From Dehalococcoidia bacterium (GTDB taxonomy: Bacteria > Chloroflexota > Dehalococcoidia > Lucifugimonadales > Lucifugimonadaceae), in the NCBI GenBank assembly GCA_026421185.1, contig JAPKCH010000010.1, positions 1 through 50,483 of the forward strand: 50,483 nt of DNA, read 5' to 3'. Numbering within the stretch: position 1 is the stretch's first letter; the number at the start of each line of letters is the position of its first letter. This document shows, piece after piece, positions 18,550 to 27,773 of the stretch. The translations under genes were made by a program, and so were the position numbers. The notes under the pieces were generated by a model, which was given only the letters and a program-made list of their open reading frames with translations, searched no databases and was not told where the DNA came from.

Positions 18550-19650
18550 TTGACACTTTCACATCTTTCAAAACTACTGAATATTACGTTCGTAGCAATT
18601 GCTCTGATGATTGTGACGGTTTCATGCGTAACATCAGGCACAGGTGAAATCTCATCAGATTCAGAAAATTTTGCGTCCGAAACTGACGCCACGTCAGTTG
18701 TCATCCCAACTCCGGTATCCCGTGATTCAGACACGCTCGCTCTAGGTACTCCGGAACTTGTTGAACTTCTTACGCCATCTGTCGTGCAGATCGCTGTGAA
18801 TTTGAACCGAGGTCAAGGCGTTGGCACGGGTGTGGTCCTCGACGCAGAAGGGTTGATTCTTACGAATTGGCACGTCGTAGAAGACGCAGTCACGATTACA
18901 GTCGCATTTGAAGATGGCTCTATTGCTGAGGCAGAATTATTCCGACGAGACCCGCAACTTGATCTCGCAATTGTTCGCGTAGAGGGGCAAACTGGCCTGA
19001 AGCCAGCGATCTTTGGTGACTCTGACGCGCTACGCATTGGCGAAGACGTTGTTGCGATTGGTCATGCACTCGGTTTGCGTGGAGGCCCAACCGTTAGCAA
19101 AGGCGTTGTGAGCGCACTTGATCGGACGATTGTTGGCGAAGCTGGCGGCGATCTTACCGGGTTAGTTCAAACCGACGCCGCTATTAACGAAGGTAATTCT
19201 GGCGGGCCGCTAGTAAATATGTTTGGTGAAGTTGTCGGCATAAATACTTCGAAAATCAACATTGGTGATCGAATCGGTTTCGCTATAAACATTAATGCTG
19301 CCAAAACTGCCGCTTACAGCCTAATAGCACAAGGGCCGCTGCCGCCTCCAGGATTTCTCGGTGTAGGTGGAGTAGATGTAACTCGTGCTTTGGCTCGTGC
19401 CTTACGACTGCCAGTTGGTGAGGGATTTGGCGTGACTATAATTGATCCAGATTCTCCGGCCGCTCAAGCCGGGTTCGAACTTGATGACATCATCGTTCAG
19501 CTCAATGAAACCGAAGTCACCCGTGGTCAGGATTTGACCGAATTTCTTCGTGAGCATCCAAGCGGTAGCGACGTGAAAATTACAGTTGTTAGAGATTCTC
19601 AGTTCTTGGTCACACTCCAAGCAACGCTGGTCGACCGTCCTGAACGGTAG
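18550..19650 (+). CDS. HtrA/Deg-type trypsin-like serine protease, lipoprotein, with PDZ domain
   Basis: The 366-residue protein starts with TTG. It has a signal sequence ending in a lipobox (MIVTVSC, C26), so it is probably membrane-anchored outside the cytoplasm. The S1C protease domain spans about 70-260. The catalytic triad is H108 (LTNWHVV), D138 (LDLAIV) and S217 (EGNSGGP). A PDZ domain follows (about 270-360; GFLGVGG, then IIDPDSPAAQAGFELDDII). This is the DegS/HtrA single-PDZ plan for protein quality control. A terminator-like hairpin follows at 19678. The TTGACA at its start codon looks like a -35 box, but I take it as coding. Confidence 0.92.
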   Translation: MTLSHLSKLLNITFVAIALMIVTVSCVTSGTGEISSDSENFASETDATSVVIPTPVSRDSDTLALGTPELVELLTPSVVQIAVNLNRGQGVGTGVVLDAEGLILTNWHVVEDAVTITVAFEDGSIAEAELFRRDPQLDLAIVRVEGQTGLKPAIFGDSDALRIGEDVVAIGHALGLRGGPTVSKGVVSALDRTIVGEAGGDLTGLVQTDAAINEGNSGGPLVNMFGEVVGINTSKINIGDRIGFAININAAKTAAYSLIAQGPLPPPGFLGVGGVDVTRALARALRLPVGEGFGVTIIDPDSPAAQAGFELDDIIVQLNETEVTRGQDLTEFLREHPSGSDVKITVVRDSQFLVTLQATLVDRPER

Positions 19651-19677
19651 CGCTTCGATCCTCGTAGAGTCGAATAC

Positions 19678-19701
19678 AGGCTTTATTCATTAGAGCCTTT
19701 T
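19678..19701 (+). terminator. Probable intrinsic terminator after the HtrA-like gene
   Basis: AGGCTTTA (19678-19685) pairs with TAGAGCCT (19691-19698), with one T-G pair and a five-base loop. TTTT follows from 19698. Confidence 0.6.
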
Positions 19702-19790
19702 GCGTACCTACTGATATCGTGCGCAGCATCCTGTAAGTTCGTGCAGAATGTGCGGAATTATTACGCGTACCACTACGAAGGGCACTTCAG

Positions 19791-20618
19791 ATGACCGATC
19801 ACGATGGATCCGAACTCAAAGGCAAAGTAGCAATAGTTACTGGAGCCGGCCGTATGCGCGGCATTGGTCGCGGCACGGCGATAGTTCTTGCCCGAATGGG
19901 TGCAAACGTAGTTGTCACAGGCACCGGTCGAGATCCCAGCACATTTCCTCAGGACGAGAAAGATGCTGGCTGGCGAGATATTCAATCGACTGCCGAGCAA
20001 ATCGAGTCGTGCGGAGTAAAAGCATTAGCGCTCGTTTCGAACGTCGCTGAAGAAGACGATGTTCAGAACATGGTCGACGCAACGGTTGCTGAATTTGGAC
20101 GGCTCGACATCATCGTGAACAATGCTGCTGCCCCATATGGCAACGACCGTGTATCCGTTCTCGATTTAAAGGCTGATGTTTTCAAAACCGTGATCGATGT
20201 GAAGGTGATGGGTACGTTCTACGCCTGTCGTGCCGCTGCTGCTCAGATGATCAAGCAGGGCGAAGGCGGTCGTATCGTTAATCTTTCGTCGACTATGGGA
20301 AAAAGTGGTCGAGCGAATACGAGCGCATATAACGCTGCAAACTTCGCTGTCGATGGATTCACGCAGGCATTGTCAAAGGAAATTGGTGAGCACGCTATTA
20401 CGGTTAACAGCGTATGCCCTGGCCTGACTGAGACTTCTAGGCTTGACCTTATGGGCCGCACTGAAAAGTGGGCCGCACGAATCGCTGAAGTGCCCTTGAG
20501 ACGAGCTGGTACCGATGAAGAAGTCGGTGAATTGATCGGATTTCTATGTAGCCCACGAGCGGGATACATCACAGGTCAGTCGGTCAATGTAAACGGAGGC
20601 GTGATTACTGAACGTTAG
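19791..20618 (+). CDS. SDR-family oxidoreductase-like protein lacking the catalytic Lys
   Basis: The 275-residue Rossmann protein has VTGAGRMRGIGRG (16-28) as nucleotide-binding motif, with two extra residues compared with TGxxxGxG. IVNNAAAP (108-115), S167 in VNLSS and Y180 are also present. The active-site YxxxK reads YNAAN, so N184 replaces the catalytic Lys. The C-terminus (GQSVNVNGGV) is typical of FabG-like enzymes. Without the Lys it may be inactive, use another residue or play a binding role. It starts with ATG at 19791 and converges with the JAMM peptidase gene, whose stop overlaps its end by four bases. Confidence 0.88.
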   Translation: MTDHDGSELKGKVAIVTGAGRMRGIGRGTAIVLARMGANVVVTGTGRDPSTFPQDEKDAGWRDIQSTAEQIESCGVKALALVSNVAEEDDVQNMVDATVAEFGRLDIIVNNAAAPYGNDRVSVLDLKADVFKTVIDVKVMGTFYACRAAAAQMIKQGEGGRIVNLSSTMGKSGRANTSAYNAANFAVDGFTQALSKEIGEHAITVNSVCPGLTETSRLDLMGRTEKWAARIAEVPLRRAGTDEEVGELIGFLCSPRAGYITGQSVNVNGGVITER

Positions 20619-21100
20619 ACGTCTTTACCGGCGAAGAGAGCGATTTCTACGAAATCTTCCGCTTGATCATCCCAAGCGAACTGGCGTGCCTCAACCACAC
20701 GATCTTCATCGATTCCTACAACGATTTGTTGAACAGGATAAGCCGGTCCGTCGCCCCATGGATCGGAAGCGTTCGTCTTGTCAGTCTCTGAGAAGTATGC
20801 TCGACCGTTTGGATGCGAGTGGTAGATGATTTTAGGGCAGACATCATTATCAAGCGTTTGGTTTAGATCAAGAAGGTCTTCGCCAGCTATTACGAACGCT
20901 GTTTGGGCCGAACGGTCTTTGGCGGTAGGGTGAGTTTCAGGCTCGTATGCGTTGATCGCTCGTCGCACGCCGCCAGCTTCACTTGAGTCTTTTACGCCGG
21001 TGATCCAACCGCAGCATTCGTTTGGGAATGATTGGCGAGCGTGTGCGAATATTTCTTCGAGAGAAGATCGTGGAACGTTGATAACGGCTGGAGTTGGCAA
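20615..21100 (-). CDS. JAMM/MPN+ metallopeptidase (Mov34 family)
   Basis: The 161-residue protein has the JAMM zinc motif: E28 in PNECCGW, and H94 and H96 in YHSHPNG, followed by S104 and D107 in YFSETDKTN. Prokaryotic stand-alone JAMM proteins (Mec/RadC-like group) remove peptides or amino acids from the C-terminus of ubiquitin-like sulphur carriers such as ThiS, MoaD or CysO. No such carrier gene is visible nearby. It starts with TTG at 21100, with AGGA nine bases upstream. The activity is very likely; the target is unknown. Confidence 0.85.
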   Translation of the reverse strand: MPTPAVINVPRSSLEEIFAHARQSFPNECCGWITGVKDSSEAGGVRRAINAYEPETHPTAKDRSAQTAFVIAGEDLLDLNQTLDNDVCPKIIYHSHPNGRAYFSETDKTNASDPWGDGPAYPVQQIVVGIDEDRVVEARQFAWDDQAEDFVEIALFAGKDV

Positions 21101-21340
21101 GTAAGAGATTCCTGCTATTCGACGTGCGGATTGCTCGGCACTGTTAGATGTGACCGTTGAAGTGTAGCGATGTATCCACTACAACGTATAAAAGCTTCTG
21201 ACATAAGCTTATTTATTCGTTTTATATAGATGCTTATGAGGCGTGTTGTTGTGACACTGTTTTACACGTTCGATACTAGAATGTGTGACGATTGGTACCT
21301 GATTCACTTGCCCATATGTTCTCCTAGGCCGAATTTTTAG

Positions 21341-21805
21341 ATGGCTGGACTTCCGAAAAGCTGGATAGATCGAAGACGACGTAAATTGCGTCGTATTCAA
21401 CGCGAGGCTATTGCACGTATTGGTATATCAACTTCTGGTGCTCCATCTGTAGGCGAAACTACGATGTGCATCGCATATATGTGCCCCTGGGCGCATTCCT
21501 GTAACACTGCGACACCACGACCTTCACTCGTCGCGGAACGAGATTGCCTACGAAAGTTTCCAGAAGATACTCGGCCAGATTCTGGGTTGTCAGACGTTGC
21601 GCTCGATAATCTTGCAAAGCATAGAGAAAACGGTATCCGTCTCGGAAGTGTGACTGTGACCGTGCTGGACGAATTCAGGCCTTGTGGCCCAAGTCGTTCA
21701 ATGAACCAAAATAAGCCTGAACGACCGGTTTACGATGGTGGTGTAAAGGGTAAACCGTTTCTGCCACCGTTCGAAGAAATAAGCACTGTTCGCCGAAGCC
21801 AATAG
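21341..21805 (+). CDS. Hypothetical protein with five Cys
   Basis: I do not recognise this 154-residue protein. The N-terminus is very basic (DRRRRKLRRIQR, 10-21). A CIAYMCPWAHSC cluster (C-x4-C-x5-C) follows, with two more Cys further on, so metal binding or an iron-sulphur site is possible. There are no membrane segments. Codon choice (CGA for Arg, GAA, GAT) is like the neighbouring genes, which supports it as real. The start ATG has no good ribosome-binding site. It ends ten bases before the stop of the convergent CoA-transferase gene. Confidence 0.5.
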   Translation: MAGLPKSWIDRRRRKLRRIQREAIARIGISTSGAPSVGETTMCIAYMCPWAHSCNTATPRPSLVAERDCLRKFPEDTRPDSGLSDVALDNLAKHRENGIRLGSVTVTVLDEFRPCGPSRSMNQNKPERPVYDGGVKGKPFLPPFEEISTVRRSQ

Positions 21806-21814
21806 ATTTATGTA

Positions 21815-23107
21815 CTAGCTGACAGATCCCGAACGCCGTAGCTCGGAAATTTCTTCTGCAATTAGGCCAATATCGTCCAGAATTTCGTCAGTGTGCTGGC
21901 CCAGTGATGGCGAAGACTTTAGTTCAGGCATACCTGCTCCGAACTGGAGTACCGGACCTGAAGTTTTGACTTTATGACCCGTGTGGTGGTCTAGCTCTAC
22001 AACGTAGTCGTTTGCTATAACCTGCTCGTCATCAACCATTTCTTCGATGAACCTGATCGGTTCGCATGGAATATCGTACGATCTGAGTTCTTTGAACCAG
22101 TGGGCGGTAGTTTTACTTGCGAAGATTTCTTCAAACTTGCCGACAAGCTCTTCTCCGAGTCTTTGTGCCTCATCTGTCGAATCATCGTAGCTGTGATCCG
22201 TAACTCTTAGATCTTCCAGTCCAAATACGCTCAGCAAACGTGCACGGGCGTGTACTGCGAGAGTTCCTAAGGTAAGACCACCATCGAGGGTTTTGTAAGC
22301 CCTGTAGTAGCAGCGGTAAATTGCCGGGCGAACGGTAATTTGGTAACTCTCTTGAATTTCTTCGTAACTAGCGCCTTGCTGCAAGAGTTCTGGGTAAGTA
22401 TTTTCATGCCACGTTTTCGCAGGAGCTGGGAATCCTTCAACATCGGCAATACGTAACGTTTGCATTCCAATTGCGTTCGAGAGAAGACTCGTAGATACGA
22501 GCTGGCCTTTTCCGGTTTTGCTTCTACCTATAATTCCGGCAAGGATGCCGTTGGCCGCAGCGTATCCAGTTGAGAAATCTATATATGAGGACGACCACAC
22601 GACTTCAGGTTGGCCGCCCTTGGTGATCTTGCCTTCACTTGCAACTGCGCCTGTGTAGCCCTGAACGATCAGGTCGAACCCAGGGATATCTGCCATGTGA
22701 CCTTTTGATCCGTAAGCGGTGATATCAACGTATACGAGCTTTGGATTGATTTTCGATACAGATTCGTAGTCGATCCTGAGTTTTAATGCGGTGTCATGCC
22801 GGTTGTTGGAAATAATGCCATCGGCGGATTCTATAAGTTTTCGAAGCGTCCCTTGTGCGGAATCTTGTTTTAGGTCAAGACAAATACTGCGAGTCCCTCG
22901 ATTTAGAGGGATAAATACTCGACTTTCGTTTTTGGCAAAGGAGCTAGCGTGGCGCCAAGGATCTCCGACCGGTGGCTCGATCTTTATAACGTCAGCGCCC
23001 ATGTCTGCGAGAAGCTGTCCAGCCCATGGCCCAGCAACGAAGCTCCCGAACTCCAACACTCTTATTCCCTGGAGTGGCCCTGCCATACGAGTTTGATTTA
23101 CTGACAT
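21815..23107 (-). CDS. CaiB/BaiF family III CoA-transferase
   Basis: The 430-residue protein carries the family landmarks: LQGIRVLEFGSFVAGPWAGQ near the N-terminus, LLADMGADVIKIEPP, LNRGTRSICLDLK, and PGFDLIVQGYTGAV with the conserved catalytic Asp. These enzymes move CoA between carboxylic acids such as carnitine, formate/oxalate, bile acids or racemised acyl groups. Which acid is used here cannot be told. No acyl-CoA dehydrogenase or racemase lies beside it. The ATG is at 23107. Confidence 0.9.
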   Translation of the reverse strand: MSVNQTRMAGPLQGIRVLEFGSFVAGPWAGQLLADMGADVIKIEPPVGDPWRHASSFAKNESRVFIPLNRGTRSICLDLKQDSAQGTLRKLIESADGIISNNRHDTALKLRIDYESVSKINPKLVYVDITAYGSKGHMADIPGFDLIVQGYTGAVASEGKITKGGQPEVVWSSSYIDFSTGYAAANGILAGIIGRSKTGKGQLVSTSLLSNAIGMQTLRIADVEGFPAPAKTWHENTYPELLQQGASYEEIQESYQITVRPAIYRCYYRAYKTLDGGLTLGTLAVHARARLLSVFGLEDLRVTDHSYDDSTDEAQRLGEELVGKFEEIFASKTTAHWFKELRSYDIPCEPIRFIEEMVDDEQVIANDYVVELDHHTGHKVKTSGPVLQFGAGMPELKSSPSLGQHTDEILDDIGLIAEEISELRRSGSVS

Positions 23108-23468
23108 TCTGTGGTCGTTGTCCCTAGTTTAGTGAGAGATGTTCGCCGATGGACTCGGGCACTCGTTCGTAGATGCTTGGCGCATGTGGGAGATGTTATC
23201 GCCGTTATGCTTTTCATGTGCGGCGTTTTTTATCACGTTTTTATCGTCAACGTGTCTTCGGAAGAATAACAAAAACTGAATGGCGATCAGGTCTAATTAC
23301 CTTACCGGCAATGCTTCCAACAACCCATAATTGAAGCTGTCATATCCGTGAGACTTCTTGATTACGATGCTGTTTTCGTGTTCGGAATTTCATCAACAAT
23401 ATGTTGCGATAGGCTTCCCGTGCTAATACTTGCGCTCGTATTTAGGGCGGTCTCTTCTGCGCCCTGAA
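23108..23468. other. Intergenic region with an orphan terminator
   Basis: There is no convincing gene. It holds a plus-strand hairpin followed by T (23200-23231) that no recognised plus-strand gene precedes, and otherwise unremarkable AT-rich sequence. Confidence 0.5.
23200..23231 (+). terminator. Plus-strand hairpin-T-run terminator without an upstream gene
   Basis: CGCCG (23200-23204) pairs with CGGCG (23221-23225), with a further ATG/CAT pairing inside, and is followed by six T. On the minus strand it would have no T tail. The only upstream gene on this side is the CoA-transferase on the opposite strand, so it may end a small RNA. Confidence 0.5.
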
Positions 23469-23588
23469 CTAACCCGTTAGGAGATTTGGTAATTTATTGG
23501 CTGTTATTTTTTTATCGACTATGACCGTGAACATGCCATCTGAAGTTCGAAATTCTCCGTGTACGTTACTTTCAACTTCCTTTGCCAT
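23469..23588 (-). CDS. Small hypothetical protein (39 aa)
   Basis: I do not recognise it. The ATG at 23588 is preceded by GAGGG with an eight-base gap, a much better ribosome-binding site than at the earlier in-frame starts (the frame is open to 23714). The short product begins MAKEVESNVHGEF and ends NKLPNLLTG. It is soluble, with alternating polar and hydrophobic residues in the middle (GMFTVIVDKKI). It stands alone between the CoA-transferase and cytochrome genes. Confidence 0.4.
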   Translation of the reverse strand: MAKEVESNVHGEFRTSDGMFTVIVDKKITANKLPNLLTG

Positions 23589-23865
23589 ATCTATCACCCT
23601 CGCGTGCTGATTGAAAAGGAGTGTTCTCTGGGTTAACGAAAATGTTTTTCTATGTTGTTTAGCAACAATAGAAATTGCCGAGTATTTAAGCGAATATATG
23701 CCGGTATTATCCAAAGTCGTATGAGAGTGTCGCTAAATTTGTGCATATACACCATCACGCAATACTCTCCTCTATCTGTTCTATAGGTGGTGAGCTGATA
23801 GCGGCTATTTTCTTCGGTGCGTTTTTGTGTGTGTGGGTAGTTATTGAAATTATGGGGCTTGATAC

Positions 23866-24288
23866 GTGTTCAAACGTTCAAAATTCGTTGTTGTATTGGT
23901 TCTGGCAGTTTTCACACTGTTCGTAGTAGTTGCGTGTGCGGAGTCGACAAAAAAACTATTTCTAACGGCAACTCTGGTTCCTGAAATCGATTCAATAGCT
24001 ACGGACACAAACGAACCGGATGCATCAGGCCCAGATATCGACAATGGCGAAAGCAAATTCAAAAGTCTCGGCTGTAGCGGTTGCCACAACACTGACTCGA
24101 GAAAGCTAGTAGGGCCAGGTCTCGCCGGGGTTGGTTCTAAGGGTGATGACTACATGCGAACGTCTATCGTTGATCCTGCAGCAGTGATTGTCGATGGATT
24201 TAACAATCTCATGCCCAAAAAATTCGGCGATGCGATTAATGGCGACGACATGGACGACCTAATTGCGTATTTGAATACGCTGAACTAG
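23866..24288 (+). CDS. Small c-type cytochrome lipoprotein
   Basis: The 140-residue protein starts with GTG, with GGGG eight bases upstream. A signal sequence with lipobox VVVACAES (C24) suggests a lipid anchor outside the cytoplasm. A linker of about 35 residues rich in acidic residues follows. The haem motif is CSGCH (C70, C73, H74), and M116 in NLMPKK is the likely sixth haem ligand. The spacing and the ending DDLIAYLNTLN fit class I cytochrome c like that of subunit II or small electron carriers. It should carry single electrons; the partner is not nearby. It is convergent with trpB. Confidence 0.88.
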   Translation: MFKRSKFVVVLVLAVFTLFVVVACAESTKKLFLTATLVPEIDSIATDTNEPDASGPDIDNGESKFKSLGCSGCHNTDSRKLVGPGLAGVGSKGDDYMRTSIVDPAAVIVDGFNNLMPKKFGDAINGDDMDDLIAYLNTLN

Positions 24289-24391
24289 TTATCGCTCAAC
24301 GGGCAGGCAAATCGTCTGCTACGTAAGTTTCACTAGCGTAAGCGATCTCGATATTTCTGTATAAGTTACTGTGGATCTTGTATTTAAAGCG

Positions 24392-25621
24392 TTAGCTACG
24401 TAGATCCACGCCTGAAGCTGCGGCTACAGTATCGAGGTCTTTGTCGCCTCGTCCGCTGAGCAGTAGAAGCACGATCTGGTCTTTGGGTAGTGTTGGAACC
24501 CACTTCATCATGTACCCGATGGCGTGAGCAGGTTCTAATGCAGGGATGATTCCCTCGGTGCGGCTTAGGAACCTGAAACCAGCTAGAGCTTCATCATCGG
24601 TCGCCGATACATAAGTGGCTCGCTCGGTATCTTTCAAATAGCTGTGCTCGGGTCCTACGCCAGGGTAATCGAGACCTGCTGAAATACTGTGCGCTTCGGT
24701 AACTTGCCCGTCTTCGTCTTGCAGTAGGTAGCTCATTGAGCCGTGCAGCACGCCGGGCCGACCCTTGGTCATCGTGGCTGCGTGACGCTTGTCGAGACCT
24801 TCGCCGGAGGCTTCAACACCTATTAATCCAACGCTTTCATCCTGCTGGAATCCAGAGAAGATACCCATAGCGTTTGATCCGCCGCCGACACACGCAATAA
24901 CGTAGTCAGGAAGCCGGCCGGACATATCGAGAATCTGCTGGCGTGCTTCCGCACCGATTACGGATTGGAAATCACGAACCAGTTTTGGATATGGATGTGG
25001 TCCAACTACGCTACCGATTATGTAGTGAGTGTTTTCGACGTTAGAAACCCAATCACGAATCGCTTCGTTCGTTGCGTCTTTGAGCGTGCGACTTCCAGAA
25101 GTTACTGGTTCGATTTTCGCTCCTAGTTCACGCATTCGGTACACGTTTGGTGACTGACGAGCAATGTCGGTTTCGCCCATGTAAACGATGCACTCGAGGC
25201 CCATCTGCGCGCAGACGGTTGCAGTCGCAACGCCATGCATTCCAGCTCCGGTTTCGGCGATGATTCGCTTCTTTCCGAGTCGTTTTGCGAGTAGGGCTTG
25301 ACCAATAGCATTGTTTATCTTGTGCGCACCGGTGTGGTTCAAATCTTCCCGCTTGATGTATATCTGAGTTCCACCAAGCTTTTCGGAAATATTCTTGGCG
25401 TGGTACATCGACGATGGTCGACCAACGTAGTGAGTTAGCAGGTCTTCGAATTCAGCCCAGAAGGAATCGTCTTGCCGTGCTTCGTCAAAAGCGTTTTCGA
25501 GTTCGGTGAGAGCTGCCATCAGCGTTTCTGGAACGAACTTGCCGCCATAGGGACCGAATCGCCCCAGCGAATTAGGGAGTGATTCGGATTCATGGTCAGA
25601 TTTGTACGAAGTTGATGTCAT
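24392..25621 (-). CDS. trpB: Tryptophan synthase beta chain
   Basis: The 409-residue PLP enzyme joins indole and serine to make tryptophan. The TrpB1 hallmarks are clear: [29 protein letters not shown] with PLP-binding K101, [47 protein letters not shown] and [11 protein letters not shown]. It is full length. trpA and other trp genes are not next to it, so the pathway is split in this genome. No attenuator with a Trp-rich leader is visible upstream. Confidence 0.97.
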   Translation of the reverse strand: MTSTSYKSDHESESLPNSLGRFGPYGGKFVPETLMAALTELENAFDEARQDDSFWAEFEDLLTHYVGRPSSMYHAKNISEKLGGTQIYIKREDLNHTGAHKINNAIGQALLAKRLGKKRIIAETGAGMHGVATATVCAQMGLECIVYMGETDIARQSPNVYRMRELGAKIEPVTSGSRTLKDATNEAIRDWVSNVENTHYIIGSVVGPHPYPKLVRDFQSVIGAEARQQILDMSGRLPDYVIACVGGGSNAMGIFSGFQQDESVGLIGVEASGEGLDKRHAATMTKGRPGVLHGSMSYLLQDEDGQVTEAHSISAGLDYPGVGPEHSYLKDTERATYVSATDDEALAGFRFLSRTEGIIPALEPAHAIGYMMKWVPTLPKDQIVLLLLSGRGDKDLDTVAAASGVDLRS

Positions 25622-25792
25622 CGAGGAAATCTCGTGTAAAAGCAGGTTTGATTATTTGCCGAATTTCCAAAAAGAAATCGGATATTAGGGCGTGATTCGT
25701 TATCACAAGCTAGGATAGCATTGGATCAACTGTCAATCTCACCGCTGGCCGTATATCTCCCTAGAGACAAGTTTTAAAGGACTATCCTAACG

Positions 25793-26308
25793 TTGGCACA
25801 AATGAGCACAAATCGACCGGATATGGACGAGTACATGATGTCGATAGCAGTAGGAGTTAGAGCTCGTGCCAACTGCCTTGGCAGCCACATTGGGGCGGTA
25901 CTGGCTAGAGACGGCCACATCGTTGCTACCGGCTACAACGGAACTCCACATAAAACTCCGAATTGTGATGAGGGCGGGTGTGGTCGATGTTTAAACACGA
26001 AGGACTATCCGTCTGGCACCGGGTACGACCTGTGTATTTGTGTACACGCCGAACAGAATGCACTGCTTTCCGCTGCTCGATTCGGAATAGCGGTTGAAGG
26101 ATCGGTTCTCTACACCACGTGGCGTCCTTGCTTTGGGTGTACCAAAGAAATGCTTCAAGCTGGCGTTTTGGGCGTTAGATACGGCGAAGACTGGGAGCCT
26201 AATGCGGATTTAAAAGAGGAATACTTTCGTCTACAATCTTATTTTCCAGATGGTGTTAAAAAAGTGGAACTTCCAGATGGAGCAAATTTTCACCGCCGAG
26301 GTAAATAA
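25793..26308 (+). CDS. dCMP deaminase family protein (ComEB-like)
   Basis: The 171-residue zinc enzyme has the cytidine/deoxycytidylate deaminase signature: HAE (85-87, zinc ligand and proton-shuttle Glu) and PCFGC (112-116, two Cys ligands). An extra Cys/His-rich insert (NCDEGGCGRC, 57-66) and the substrate loop GYNGTPH match dCMP deaminases of the ComEB/Dcd type. These turn dCMP to dUMP for thymidylate synthesis. The TTG at 25793 is used here, and an ATG at 25802 is an equally good start. The enolase-superfamily gene begins two bases after its stop, so they probably form an operon. Confidence 0.9.
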   Translation: MAQMSTNRPDMDEYMMSIAVGVRARANCLGSHIGAVLARDGHIVATGYNGTPHKTPNCDEGGCGRCLNTKDYPSGTGYDLCICVHAEQNALLSAARFGIAVEGSVLYTTWRPCFGCTKEMLQAGVLGVRYGEDWEPNADLKEEYFRLQSYFPDGVKKVELPDGANFHRRGK

Positions 26309-26310
26309 TC

Positions 26311-27540
26311 ATGAAAATTACGAGCATCGAGACCATAGCCCTGCAAGATAAGGCTGATGGGAATGTAACCTCGTGGAATCCTTCATTTCTACCAAGTGAT
26401 AAAACTCGTGCCGTGACTGAATGTGGTGACGGCCCCTCTGGTACCGGTGGGTATGATCTAACAGTAGTTCGAGTTCATACTGATGAAGGCTTAACCGGAA
26501 TTGGGCAGTGTGAGGCGCCAAGCCTCGTAATCGACGCAATTATTAGATCTTCACAAGGCCTTGAAGCGTTACTAATCGGAGAAGACCCGACTCAAGTTCA
26601 ACGTCTTTGGCAGAAGATGTACAACTCTACCGGAGTATTTAACCGTCGAGGAGTCGGAATTGGCGCGATTGGTGCGGTAGAAACAGCGCTGTGGGACATC
26701 ACGGGTAAAGCGTACGGAAAACCGATTCATGAATTGATATGGCGATCGTTTACGACTACGGGGAGCGATGTTGAGCCACTGAAACGCGTTACCCCCTACG
26801 CAACGGTATATCCGCCCGGTGCGAACTTGGAAGAACTCGAAGAACGAGTAAGTCTTGCAGTTTCGCGTGGATTGAAGGCGATAAAGATTGAGGAATGGCC
26901 TGGTCAGTTCGGAAATGTTGATGTCGAAACCGACGTCGCTGTTATCGAAAAGGCCCGTTCGATAATCGGGCCAAAGCGTGATTTAATGATCGACGTGCAG
27001 AATCGATGGCGTGACGTTGGTCAGGCGCTTCAGACGATTCAGGCAATTGAACAGTTCAATCCGTACTTCATAGAAGCGCCACTCCCTGCCGACAACATCG
27101 AAGGCTACCGACGGCTGTCAGAATCAACCAACGTTAGAATCGCTGTCGGCGATTGGGGATTCAGCACCCGGCATGAGTTTGCTGATTTGCTTCGTCGTGG
27201 GCGACTCGGAGTTGTTCAGCCGAGCGCCGTGCGTGGTGGAGGTATGCACGAAATTTTGAATATTGCTGAAGATGCGTATCAATTTGGCGCACTTTGTATT
27301 CCTCACACTTGGTGTCACGTTATTGGCGTAGCTGCTCAGATTCATTTGGCGGCTGTAGCACCGAATATGCCTTACTTTGAATCGCCAATAGCGTTCCCTT
27401 CAACTCCACTAGTAGAAAACTTGTTGTTGCCGAACTTTGAGATTGCAGAGGACGGAACGATGGAAGTTCCTAACCGCCCGGGTCTTGGTTTCGAACTCAA
27501 CGAAGACGTAATTTCGGAGTTCAGAGTTGATCCGTACTAG
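26311..27540 (+). CDS. Enolase-superfamily (mandelate racemase-like) enzyme
   Basis: The 409-residue enzyme has K192 and E194 in AIKIEEW at the end of barrel strand 2 and D228 in MIDVQNRW. E255 lies in FIEAPLP, and D281 in AVGDWG, where many relatives have Glu. H332 lies in CIPHTW. The D-E-D metal set and catalytic His support an active acid-sugar dehydratase or racemase. The substrate cannot be named. The start ATG lies two bases after the dCMP deaminase stop, with GAGG 11 bases upstream inside that gene's end. Confidence 0.88.
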   Translation: MKITSIETIALQDKADGNVTSWNPSFLPSDKTRAVTECGDGPSGTGGYDLTVVRVHTDEGLTGIGQCEAPSLVIDAIIRSSQGLEALLIGEDPTQVQRLWQKMYNSTGVFNRRGVGIGAIGAVETALWDITGKAYGKPIHELIWRSFTTTGSDVEPLKRVTPYATVYPPGANLEELEERVSLAVSRGLKAIKIEEWPGQFGNVDVETDVAVIEKARSIIGPKRDLMIDVQNRWRDVGQALQTIQAIEQFNPYFIEAPLPADNIEGYRRLSESTNVRIAVGDWGFSTRHEFADLLRRGRLGVVQPSAVRGGGMHEILNIAEDAYQFGALCIPHTWCHVIGVAAQIHLAAVAPNMPYFESPIAFPSTPLVENLLLPNFEIAEDGTMEVPNRPGLGFELNEDVISEFRVDPY

Positions 27541-27773
27541 CGTGGTTGGCTTGGGTTTGAGAATTCGAATTTAGTGCGACCATAGTATGAGAATCAAGGG
27601 CAATGGCAGTAGCTTAAAACCGTTCAAGTCACGATAAGATGTCTGTAAATGCTAATTATACGGGGCGTACTATGTGTGGCTGAATTATTTGGGTTGTATC
27701 GCTAGCAAGTGCGGCTTTGTTGATGAATCTTGGCTGAAGAATTAAACTTGCCACAATCGTATTGAATTTACTT

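Noticed and set aside
18550-18555. TTGACA as a -35 promoter box
   Set aside because: It coincides with the TTG start codon of the HtrA-like gene, and no -10 box follows at a normal distance.
23741-23926. 61-residue hydrophobic plus-strand frame starting with GTG
   Set aside because: It overlaps the start of the cytochrome c gene in another frame, and the cytochrome has the better ribosome-binding site and clear motifs.
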